From assembly GCA_937951975.1 (NCBI GenBank), contig CALGAJ010000078.1, positions 1 to 11,560 of the forward strand: a DNA stretch of 11,560 nt, written 5' to 3'. Every line of letters starts with the position of its first letter. Position 1 is the first letter of the stretch. A program made the translations under genes and the position numbers. This document shows, piece after piece, positions 1 to 5,306 of the stretch. The notes below the pieces were generated by a model. The model ran no database searches and was not told the origin of the DNA. It saw nothing but the letters and a program-made list of their open reading frames with translations. This DNA comes from an uncultured Desulfotignum sp. (GTDB lineage Bacteria; Desulfobacterota; Desulfobacteria; Desulfobacterales; Desulfobacteraceae).

Positions 1-841
1 CCTCAGGCGAAGAGTCAAACCGCCGGGGGGTGTTGTGGTATTCTTCGGAAGCCTCGTCCCATTTGGCCCGGAATCCCACCATGGCGGGCCGGTTGTCCGG
101 GGTGTCCGGAAACAGGATCTCGGCCGGGGGCAGCACCTGCACGCCGGAACGGTCCGCCAGCAGCGACAGGTTGAATTCCCGGCCCGGGATGAATCGTTCG
201 GCAAAGCAGGCCCCGCCCAGGTCCGTGGCCCGGGCCTTGAGCAGCCGTGCCACGGACGTTGCCGTGCCGGTCACCAGGTTTTCCGCTTCCAGTCCCAATG
301 AGCCGTGTTCCCACACCGATTTGATGATCCACAGGCCGTCCATGTCCTGATTCAGGGAAGCCGCGCTGTTCCGGGGGAGGGTGTTTGCATCCGGCCCGGT
401 GTTCAGGGATCGGTCCATATCCGATGTCAAGGCCCCCTGCCAGGGCATGTCCAACGGAAACGGGTTGATCCAGGCAGGGGTGGGCAGGCCGGCCAGATAC
501 AGGCGCTCCTTGGCCATCACCTTGTGGGAGGTGGCGTACACGGCCGGTGCCGGGCATCCGGTATAAGGGATGCCCATGGCATCCAGCAGGGCCGGCACCA
601 CATGGATCAGGCTGCCCCGGTTTTCCAGGGACTCCACCAGGTTGAACACTCCCAGGGGGCGCATCTTTGCCAGGGCCGTTTTCAGGGCCGCCAGGTCGAG
701 ACCGCAGGGCACGGGCACGGGATGATATCCCAGGCCGGTGAGGGCCCGGGATACCGCATCCACCTGAACCAGAACATCGGCCTCGTCCGGCCGGTCCGGA
801 TCGGTCACGGCATTGTGCACAACGGCAATGAAACGGGTCAT
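1..841 (-). CDS. ATP-grasp ligase, D-Ala-D-Ala-ligase-like (second copy), 3' end missing
   Basis: This frame is open from the ATG at 839-841 to the window edge (280 codons), so the gene is cut at its C-terminus. It starts inside the stop codon of the preceding ATP-grasp gene (ATGA overlap), with GGAG 5 nt before the ATG. The N-terminus (MTRFIAVVHN) opens a pre-ATP-grasp domain. Around residues 64-100 lie GVFNLVESLENRG and GIPYTGCP, typical of the Ddl fold. Residues 171-184 (WIIKSVWEHGSLGL) hold the likely ATP-binding lysine K174. ERFIPGREFN (215-224), PPAEILF (238-244) and KWDEASEEYHNTPRRF (260-275) resemble D-Ala-D-Ala ligases of the VFN/E-x-N type. The final D-x-R and E-x-N metal-binding motifs should lie past the edge. 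Residues 130-168 form a polar insert. I infer that it makes an amide bond between an amino acid and another acid; the substrate is unknown. A different long minus-strand frame over 15-860 is rejected as a shadow. Confidence 0.88.
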   Translation of the reverse strand, partial: MTRFIAVVHNAVTDPDRPDEADVLVQVDAVSRALTGLGYHPVPVPCGLDLAALKTALAKMRPLGVFNLVESLENRGSLIHVVPALLDAMGIPYTGCPAPAVYATSHKVMAKERLYLAGLPTPAWINPFPLDMPWQGALTSDMDRSLNTGPDANTLPRNSAASLNQDMDGLWIIKSVWEHGSLGLEAENLVTGTATSVARLLKARATDLGGACFAERFIPGREFNLSLLADRSGVQVLPPAEILFPDTPDNRPAMVGFRAKWDEASEEYHNTPRRFDSSPE

Positions 842-1854
842 GCCGGCTCCGGAAAGGCATTGATATGCGGTGCAGGCAGCCGTTCCAGGGCCGAGGCCAG
901 GATCATGTCAATCAGTCGGACATAAGAGGTCCCGAAAAATTCACACACCATGGGCAGGTCGGAATAATGGGGCCGCAGTCCGGCCAGGGGGTTCACCTCG
1001 ATAAAACAGGGGGTGCCGGTATCATCGCACCGGATGTCGATGCGGCCGGCGTCCCGGCATTCCAGCACCTGCCAGGCAGCCAGGGCCAGGGCTTCCACCT
1101 CCCGGATCAGCGGATCCACATCCGGGGATAACGGCAGGTATTCAACCCGGCCTTTCCATCCTTCCTTGTTCTCAAAGGAATAGATCGCTTTTCCGGGATC
1201 AGCCAGCACGATGATCTCCATGGTGCCCATCACCTTTGCCCGGTCCCCCGTTCCCACCAGTCCGGTGGTGAATTCCCGGCCGGACAGGAACTGCTCGATG
1301 AGCACGTCCTGGCCGAACTGGTCCATCAGTGCCCGGCAGACACCGGGCAGGGCCTGCCGGGTCCGGACCACGGAATCGGCGGTGATGCCCATGCCCGTGC
1401 CCTGGGCCACGGGTTTGACAAAATAGGGGGGATCAAACGGCACCCGGCCGGCATCCTCGGGGCTGGCCGCCAGAAAAAACCGCCCTGTGGAAAGGCCGGC
1501 ATCCCGGATGATCCGCTTGGTCAGGGCCTTGTGCAGGGTCAGCGACATCACCAGGGGATCTGAAAATGTATAGGGGATCTGATACAGGTCCAGGATGGCC
1601 GGCACCTGGGCTTCCCGGCCCATGCCGTGAAGGCCTTCGGCAATGTTGAATACCAGGTCCCAGCGCTCGCCCGCCACCAGGCGTTCGGTGAGGTGCCGGG
1701 CATTGCCGATGCGCACCGGGGTGTGTCCCAGGTCCATGAGGGCCTGTTCAATGGCTTCGATGGTTTCCACGGAATCGAATTCCGCGGTTTCCAGAGCCGT
1801 GTATCCCTGGTCCAGATAGTCCCGGCGCAGGTCATAGGTCATTCCGATGATCAT
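838..1854 (-). CDS. ATP-grasp ligase, D-Ala-D-Ala-ligase-like (first copy)
   Basis: This is a complete 338-residue cytoplasmic ATP-grasp protein, about the size of D-Ala-D-Ala ligase. An N-terminal domain carries DLVFNIAEGLHGMGREAQVP (66-85), matching the VFN...HG...E pattern of Ddl enzymes. H108-K109 begin the central domain. YFVKPVAQGTGMGI (144-157) supplies the ATP lysine K147 and the small glycine loop. EQFLSGREFT (187-196) follows. R271-x-D273 and FIEVNPLAGL (284-293, E286 and N288) form the Mg-ATP site. The residues after the E-x-N motif (RPHYSDLP) differ from the usual Ddl ending, so the substrates probably are not two D-alanines. It overlaps the aminomutase gene by 4 bp (ATGA), with GGGAGG 7 nt upstream of the ATG, so translation is coupled. 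The likely reaction is ATP-dependent ligation of an amino acid, perhaps the aminomutase product. Family assignment is firm; substrate is inferred. Confidence 0.93.
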   Translation of the reverse strand: MIIGMTYDLRRDYLDQGYTALETAEFDSVETIEAIEQALMDLGHTPVRIGNARHLTERLVAGERWDLVFNIAEGLHGMGREAQVPAILDLYQIPYTFSDPLVMSLTLHKALTKRIIRDAGLSTGRFFLAASPEDAGRVPFDPPYFVKPVAQGTGMGITADSVVRTRQALPGVCRALMDQFGQDVLIEQFLSGREFTTGLVGTGDRAKVMGTMEIIVLADPGKAIYSFENKEGWKGRVEYLPLSPDVDPLIREVEALALAAWQVLECRDAGRIDIRCDDTGTPCFIEVNPLAGLRPHYSDLPMVCEFFGTSYVRLIDMILASALERLPAPHINAFPEPA

Positions 1855-3215
1855 TGTCTGCCCTCCCGTGACGCGGTCATGCCGCCGCCTTGGGCCGCCG
1901 ATACGGTCTGATGGCTTTCCAGGCCCGGATCGGGATAGGTAAAGCTTTTATTTTCATAATTGGTCAGGATCAGGTCATCTGCGGTGCGGCCGCTGACATA
2001 GTCGGGCATGAGCGGGATCTTGCCGCCGCCCCCCGGGGCGTCCACCACATAGGCGGGCACGGCATATCCGGTGGTGAACCCTCGCATGCCCTTGATGATC
2101 TCAAGCCCTTTGGCAATGGAAGTCCTGAAATGGCCGGACCCGGTAATGGGATCGCACTGGTACAGGTAATAGGGCCGGACCCGCATTTTCATGAGCCCGT
2201 GCATCAGCTGCGTCATGACCGGGACACTGTCGTTGATTCCCTTGAGCAGCACGGTCTGGGAGCCTAACGGAATACCGGCATCCGCCAGCATGGCGCAGGC
2301 ATTCAAGGATTCCGGGGTGCATTCGTCCGGGTGGGCAAAATGCAGGCTCAGCCACAACGGGTGATATTTTTTGAGCATTTTCACCAGTTTCGGGGTGATG
2401 CGCTGGGGCAGCACGGCCGGCACTTTGGTGCCGATGCGGATGATTTCCACATGGGGAATCTGCCGCAGCTTCGACAGCACCCATTCCAGACGGTCGTCGC
2501 CCAGGGTCAACGGATCCCCGCCGGACAGCAGTACGTCCCGGACACACGGATTTGCCGCAATATAGGCAATGGCTTTTTCCCACCTTGCCCGGCTGGCCCG
2601 GATTCCGCCATGGCCCACCATCCTGGATCTTGTGCAGTACCGGCAGTAGGTGGAGCAGAAATCGGTAAGCAGAAACAGGACCCGGTCCGGATACCGGTGC
2701 ACCAGCCCGGGCACCGGGCTCTGGTGGTCTTCTCCCAGGGGGTCGTCGGATTCGCAGGGCATCCTGACCCATTCGTTGGTCGTGGGCACCACGCACCGCC
2801 GCAGCGGATGATCCGGCACATCTTTCGGGATCAGGCCGGCATAATACGGGGTGATGCTCAGAGGCAGCTGGACCGTGTTGTCCGCCAGAAATTCATCCGG
2901 GCCCAGGGGCAGGATCTGGTTGAGCCGGGCATAGGTGTGAATGCGGTGGCGGACCTGCCACTGCCAGTCATGCCAGTCCCGGGCCGTGGAACCGGGGAAA
3001 AACTGTTTCTGGAATGCTTTTGTTTCAGGGCTGAGTTTCGGGTGACGCGGGGAAGTGGGTTTTCTGGCCGGCAGAATGAATACCGGACGGGTCAATTGAA
3101 AGGAGGACTGTCCGGCCGGCGGGGCCGGGTACAGCGTGTTGATGGCATGCCTGCTGCTCGGAGGCTCGTCATCATCGATAATCAGCGTTTCTGCGGGTAT
3201 GTCGGTGTTCTGCAT
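1851..3215 (-). CDS. kamA: KamA-family radical SAM aminomutase (lysine 2,3-aminomutase-like)
   Basis: This 454-residue protein aligns without gaps to clostridial lysine 2,3-aminomutase (KAM) over its core, at an offset of 62 residues. The radical SAM cluster is C187-x3-C191-x2-C194. PLP is bound by K399 in DAPGGGGKIPLMP. The two aspartates that bind the substrate lysine amino group in KAM (D293, D330) are D355 and D392 here, which argues for a lysine-like cationic substrate over glutamate. Two differences stand out. First, an N-terminal extension of about 75 residues precedes the WHDWQWQVRHRI start of the family core. Second, the zinc site is gone: C268 is S330 and the C-terminal C-x-C-x2-C is absent. 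The start is certain because AAGGAG lies 5 nt before the ATG. It heads a coupled operon with two ATP-grasp genes. The likely reaction is migration of an alpha-amino group to the beta carbon (L-lysine to beta-lysine, or similar) in the cytoplasm. Confidence 0.93.
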   Translation of the reverse strand: MQNTDIPAETLIIDDDEPPSSRHAINTLYPAPPAGQSSFQLTRPVFILPARKPTSPRHPKLSPETKAFQKQFFPGSTARDWHDWQWQVRHRIHTYARLNQILPLGPDEFLADNTVQLPLSITPYYAGLIPKDVPDHPLRRCVVPTTNEWVRMPCESDDPLGEDHQSPVPGLVHRYPDRVLFLLTDFCSTYCRYCTRSRMVGHGGIRASRARWEKAIAYIAANPCVRDVLLSGGDPLTLGDDRLEWVLSKLRQIPHVEIIRIGTKVPAVLPQRITPKLVKMLKKYHPLWLSLHFAHPDECTPESLNACAMLADAGIPLGSQTVLLKGINDSVPVMTQLMHGLMKMRVRPYYLYQCDPITGSGHFRTSIAKGLEIIKGMRGFTTGYAVPAYVVDAPGGGGKIPLMPDYVSGRTADDLILTNYENKSFTYPDPGLESHQTVSAAQGGGMTASREGRQ

Positions 3216-3271
3216 GATTGCTCCTTATGTTGGATTTCAGGTTGCAAGATAACCTGTTCAGCAGACGCATG

Positions 3272-3288
3272 AGCAACCATCGTGCCTG
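3272..3288 (-). promoter_or_regulatory. Sigma-54 (RpoN) promoter of the aminomutase/ATP-grasp operon
   Basis: The minus strand reads CAGGCACGATGGTTGCT. It matches the sigma-54 consensus YTGGCACG-N4-TTGCW at every defined position but one (A instead of T before GG). The GG and GC doublets are separated by exactly 10 bases. The expected start of transcription is near 3261, giving a leader of about 46 nt before the ATG at 3215 with its AAGGAG site. The promoter faces the kamA gene and lies in the only intergenic space upstream of it. RpoN promoters need an enhancer-binding activator; its sites should lie further upstream, but none is obvious. Confidence 0.72.
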
Positions 3289-3372
3289 GATGAAAAAAAT
3301 ATTTCACAAAGCATAATCTGAGGGAACGTTCGAATCCCGGAATCGGATGTCTGTTGCGTGTTGTTTTTGAAA

Positions 3373-3405
3373 TTCTTCGTGTTCTTCGTGCACTTCGTGG
3401 TGAAA
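3373..3405 (-). repeat. Tandem TTCGTG repeat (ACCACGAAG-type intergenic repeat)
   Basis: The plus strand shows three 9-bp units in a row, TTCTTCGTG, TTCTTCGTG and CACTTCGTG, followed by GTGAAA. Read on the minus strand this is the TTTCACCACGAAG...CACGAAG...CACGAAG pattern. From memory, similar strings recur between genes in many unrelated environmental bacteria. It sits about 85 to 115 bp upstream of the sigma-54 promoter. Its function is unknown, and it does not fit a gene. Confidence 0.7.
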
Positions 3406-3444
3406 TCAATGCCGGATACAGAACAACAGGAATTTCAATGTCTT

Positions 3445-3490
3445 GTTTTCAGGCAAAAAAAAAGCATCCGGACCTGATATGTCTGAAAAC
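3445..3490. repeat. Imperfect inverted repeat flanking an A9 tract
   Basis: GTTTTCAGGC at 3445-3454 is inverted as GTCTGAAAAC at 3481-3490, with one mismatch in ten. The 26 bases between them hold nine A residues (3455-3463) and a TCCGGA palindrome. It lies about 160 to 215 bp upstream of the predicted sigma-54 promoter, a distance that would suit an activator site. It could also be a chance pairing or part of the upstream operon's 3' region. Confidence 0.4.
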
Positions 3491-3549
3491 CGGGTGTAAA
3501 AGGATGGGCTGAGGGCAGGCAGGGGACTTGAAAAACCGTGTTGCATGAT

Positions 3550-3588
3550 AAAAAAAATGCCTGCCGGCACCAGGGCGCCGGCAGGCAT
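3550..3588 (-). terminator. Strong intrinsic terminator of the decarboxylase operon
   Basis: On the minus strand a perfect 12-bp G+C-rich stem (ATGCCTGCCGGC paired with GCCGGCAGGCAT) with an 8-base loop is followed by a run of eight T. It begins 31 nt after the biotin carrier stop codon. This closes the decarboxylase operon and separates it from the aminomutase operon. Confidence 0.95.
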
Positions 3589-3619
3589 CAGACGATGATA
3601 AGGATCAAAAGAAAGAACG

Positions 3620-3835
3620 CTACGCGATTGTGGCGATCACTTCTCCATCTTCCACTTCATCCCCCACTTTTTTCAATATTTTTTCAATCGTACCGTCGCA
3701 GGGGGCATACACAACGTTTTCCATTTTCATGGCTTCGATGGCCAGAATTTCCATGTCCTCTTCAACCGATGAACCGACTTCAATGTCCATTCGGACGATT
3801 TTTCCCGGTAATGGAGCTGTTATTTCACTTGCCAT
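3620..3835 (-). CDS. Minimal biotin carboxyl carrier protein of a Na+-pumping decarboxylase
   Basis: This 71-residue protein is a bare biotinyl domain. It carries carboxylated biotin from a carboxyltransferase to the membrane beta subunit. EAMKMEN (34-40) holds the biotinylated lysine K37. The flanking hydrophobic and glycine positions (PLPGKI, VGDEVEDGEVI) fit the barrel-like lipoyl/biotinyl fold. The start at 3835 is chosen because AGGAG lies 8 nt upstream. An ATG 60 bases further up would add a basic peptide encoded across that site and the hairpin. Family relatives (GcdC, MmdC, the OadA C-terminus) usually have an Ala/Pro-rich linker and are clearly longer; none is present here. It follows the beta-subunit gene after 95 bp and is the last gene before a terminator. 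Glutaconyl-, methylmalonyl- or malonyl-CoA, or oxaloacetate, could be the donor; the sequence does not decide. Confidence 0.92.
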   Translation of the reverse strand: MASEITAPLPGKIVRMDIEVGSSVEEDMEILAIEAMKMENVVYAPCDGTIEKILKKVGDEVEDGEVIATIA

Positions 3836-3861
3836 TTTTTTTCTCCTTTTATGTGGTTGTC

Positions 3862-3877
3862 TGGTTTTTAAAAACCA
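3862..3877. repeat. 16-bp perfect palindrome before the biotin carrier gene
   Basis: TGGTTTTTAAAAACCA is its own reverse complement. It lies between the beta-subunit stop and the AGGAG site of the biotin carrier, just after a weaker GGTTG...CAACC stem (about 3878-3896). In mRNA it would form a short hairpin. It could act as a processing or stabilising element that sets the ratio of carrier to membrane subunit, or as a protein-binding site. Confidence 0.5.
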
Positions 3878-3930
3878 AGGTTGCCGATAAGCCAACCGTT
3901 AAATTATTTGTCTGAATGCTTAGGGATCGA

Positions 3931-5052
3931 TCAGCCGCCGAGCAGGGTGATGAACATCCCTGCAGCGATGACCGTGCCGATCACGCCGGCCACATTGGGT
4001 CCCATGGCGTACATGAGCAGATAGTTCTTCTTGTCTGCCTCGGTCCCGACCTTATGGACGACCCGGGCAGCCATGGGTACGGCGGATACACCGGCCGCTC
4101 CCAGCAGAGGGTTGATTTTTTCCTTTGACACCAGGTTCATCAGTTTGGCCAGAATAATGCCCGTGGCCGTGCTCAGGATGAACGCAATAAGCCCCAGAAT
4201 GAAAATAAACAGCACCTTGGGCTGCAAAAAGATGTCTGCGTGCATGGTGGCGCCGATGGGCAGTCCCAGAAAAATGGTGACAATATTCATGAGTTCATTC
4301 TGGGCCGCCCCTTTCAACCGTTCCACCACCCCGGATTCTCTGAACAGGTTGCCCAGCATGAGCATGGAGATCAACGGGGCGGATGCCGGGATCAGCAGAA
4401 TGATCACAAAGGTGGAAATGATGGGGAACAGCAGTTTTTCTCTTTTGCTCACCGGCCGGGGTTTGGCCATGTGCATGGCCCGTTCCGCCTTGGTGGTCAG
4501 CAGGCGCATGATCGGGGGCTGAATAATGGGTACCATGGCCATGTAAGAATAGGCTGCCACGGCACAGGCCCCCATGAGCTGGGGCGCCAGTTTGGATGCG
4601 ATAAATATGGTCGTGGGACCGTCAGCCCCGCCGATCATGCCGATGGTGGCGGCTTCCATGATGTCATATCCCATGGCATGGGAGGCAAAAAAGGTCAGAT
4701 ACACCCCGGCCTGGGCACCGGCCCCCAGAAAAATCAGCCTCGGATTGGCCAGTAACGGTGCAAAATCCGTGAAGGCACCAATCCCTAAGAAAATCAAAGG
4801 CGGAATAATTTCCCAGTGGATGCCGTAGTGATAAAATTTCCACAGCAGTCCCACATTTTCATCCATCAGACCGCTCAACGGCAGGTTGACCAGCAGGATG
4901 CCGAATCCGATGGGCAGCAGCAGCAGGGGTTCATATTGTTTTTTAATGGCCAGATAAATGAGCAGCAGGCCGATGATCCACATGACGATCATTCCGGGTG
5001 TCAGGTGAACAAACCCTGTAGTATCCAGTAACGCAACCAGCTTATTTCCCAT
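3931..5052 (-). CDS. oadB: Na+-translocating decarboxylase beta subunit (OadB/GcdB/MmdB family)
   Basis: This 373-residue integral membrane protein decarboxylates carboxybiotin and exports Na+ while taking up a proton. All key residues reported for Klebsiella OadB are present at matching spacing. D203 is D144 in GGADGPTTIF (141-150), Y229 is Y170, and N373, S382 and R389 are N314, S323 and R330 in INPLLGAAGVSAVPMAAR (313-330). A conserved MGPNVAGVIGT stretch lies near the C-terminus (350-360). The length fits the family. The start overlaps the small upstream gene by 11 bp, and AAGGGAG lies 9 nt before the ATG. The name oadB marks the family only: the substrate is set by the alpha subunit, which is not in this operon. 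Its neighbours are a gamma-like peptide and a biotin carrier, so the membrane half of the pump is encoded as a unit. Confidence 0.95.
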   Translation of the reverse strand: MGNKLVALLDTTGFVHLTPGMIVMWIIGLLLIYLAIKKQYEPLLLLPIGFGILLVNLPLSGLMDENVGLLWKFYHYGIHWEIIPPLIFLGIGAFTDFAPLLANPRLIFLGAGAQAGVYLTFFASHAMGYDIMEAATIGMIGGADGPTTIFIASKLAPQLMGACAVAAYSYMAMVPIIQPPIMRLLTTKAERAMHMAKPRPVSKREKLLFPIISTFVIILLIPASAPLISMLMLGNLFRESGVVERLKGAAQNELMNIVTIFLGLPIGATMHADIFLQPKVLFIFILGLIAFILSTATGIILAKLMNLVSKEKINPLLGAAGVSAVPMAARVVHKVGTEADKKNYLLMYAMGPNVAGVIGTVIAAGMFITLLGG

Positions 5053-5185
5053 TTTTTACGGCTCCCTTGTCTTTTTTTGCAAATGAATCAACAGCGAATG
5101 CAGTGATTTTAATGGACAGATATAAAAGAGCCATACCAAAAAATACGCTGACTATGCCTTGAATAAATACACCTCCGGGTGACAT
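5042..5185 (-). CDS. 47-residue single-helix protein, decarboxylase gamma (OadG)-like
   Basis: This gene is below usual ORF length cut-offs but well supported. AAGGGG lies 9 nt before the ATG, the stop overlaps the beta-subunit start by 11 bp, and it is the first gene after the predicted promoter. The product has a short N-terminus, one hydrophobic helix (about residues 6-32, with FFGMALLYL at 15-23), then a lysine-rich tail ending KKDKGAVKNGK. The helix with a central G-M followed by a polar C-terminal tail matches the gamma subunit of oxaloacetate decarboxylase and the delta subunits of related pumps. Those are nearly twice as long and have a longer tail; OadG also ends in a zinc-binding region. 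Here no tail domain or histidine is present. I infer that it anchors or stabilises the beta subunit and perhaps docks the soluble partner. The coding call is firm; the family call rests on topology and position. Confidence 0.8.
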   Translation of the reverse strand: MSPGGVFIQGIVSVFFGMALLYLSIKITAFAVDSFAKKDKGAVKNGK

Positions 5186-5220
5186 CTTACAGATCCCCTT
5201 TTTTCCTTGAGTTTGTCTTT

Positions 5221-5242
5221 AAAAAAGCCGCTTTACAGCGGC
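5221..5242 (-). terminator. Intrinsic terminator after mrpG, within the leader of the next operon
   Basis: The minus strand reads GCCGCT, loop GTAA, AGCGGC, then six T: a compact classic terminator. It begins 64 nt after the mrpG stop. The stem overlaps a 12-bp palindrome (CAGCGGCCGCTG) on its upstream side. It ends 35 nt before the start of the small gamma-like gene, and the best promoter for that gene lies upstream of the hairpin. Confidence 0.88.
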
Positions 5243-5259
5243 CGCTGAAATTGCCGACA

Positions 5260-5288
5260 ACCTTAATCCAAACCCGGTGAATTGTCAA
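5260..5288 (-). promoter_or_regulatory. Sigma-70-type promoter of the decarboxylase operon
   Basis: On the minus strand a perfect -35 box TTGACA (5288-5283) is followed after exactly 17 bases by TAAGGT (5265-5260). TAAGGT matches TATAAT at the first, second and last positions, the ones that matter most. Transcription should start near 5253, giving a leader of about 68 nt that contains the terminator hairpin at 5221-5242. It lies between the mrpG stop and the first decarboxylase gene. Confidence 0.65.
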
Positions 5289-5306
5289 CTGATGATTACA
5301 ATATAG

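Larger units (their letters stand above)
3216..3619. other. Intergenic region between the decarboxylase and aminomutase operons
   Basis: About 400 bases carry no credible gene. Reading in the direction of transcription, they hold the terminator of the biotin carrier operon (3550-3588), an inverted repeat around an A9 tract (3445-3490), a triplet TTCGTG repeat (3373-3405), a near-consensus sigma-54 promoter (3272-3288), and the leader and Shine-Dalgarno site of the aminomutase gene. Short open frames here (for example 3406-3588 and 3182-3409, both minus) run through the terminator or the ribosome binding site and look non-coding. Confidence 0.8.

Noticed and set aside
15..860. 281-codon minus-strand open frame at the left edge
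   Set aside because: Its translation is rich in Gly, Pro and Arg with no family motifs. Another minus-strand frame, starting at 841 and open to the edge, gives a clear ATP-grasp protein.
305..925. Long plus-strand frames opposite the ATP-grasp, aminomutase and mrp genes (also 2331-3272, 7364-8041, 8032-8886)
   Set aside because: Low-complexity His/Gln/Gly/Arg-rich translations lying antisense to well-supported genes; typical shadows in G+C-rich DNA.
1851..3215. Glutamate 2,3-aminomutase assignment
   Set aside because: Both aspartates that bind the lysine side-chain amine in KAM are kept (D355, D392); as I recall, the glutamate enzyme replaces them.
3406..3588. 60-codon minus-strand frame in the intergenic region
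   Set aside because: It starts inside the terminator stem, has no ribosome binding site and no recognisable pattern.
3836..3895. N-terminal extension of the biotin carrier by 20 residues
   Set aside because: It would place the AGGAG site and a hairpin inside the coding region; the ATG at 3835 has ideal spacing and starts exactly at the domain.
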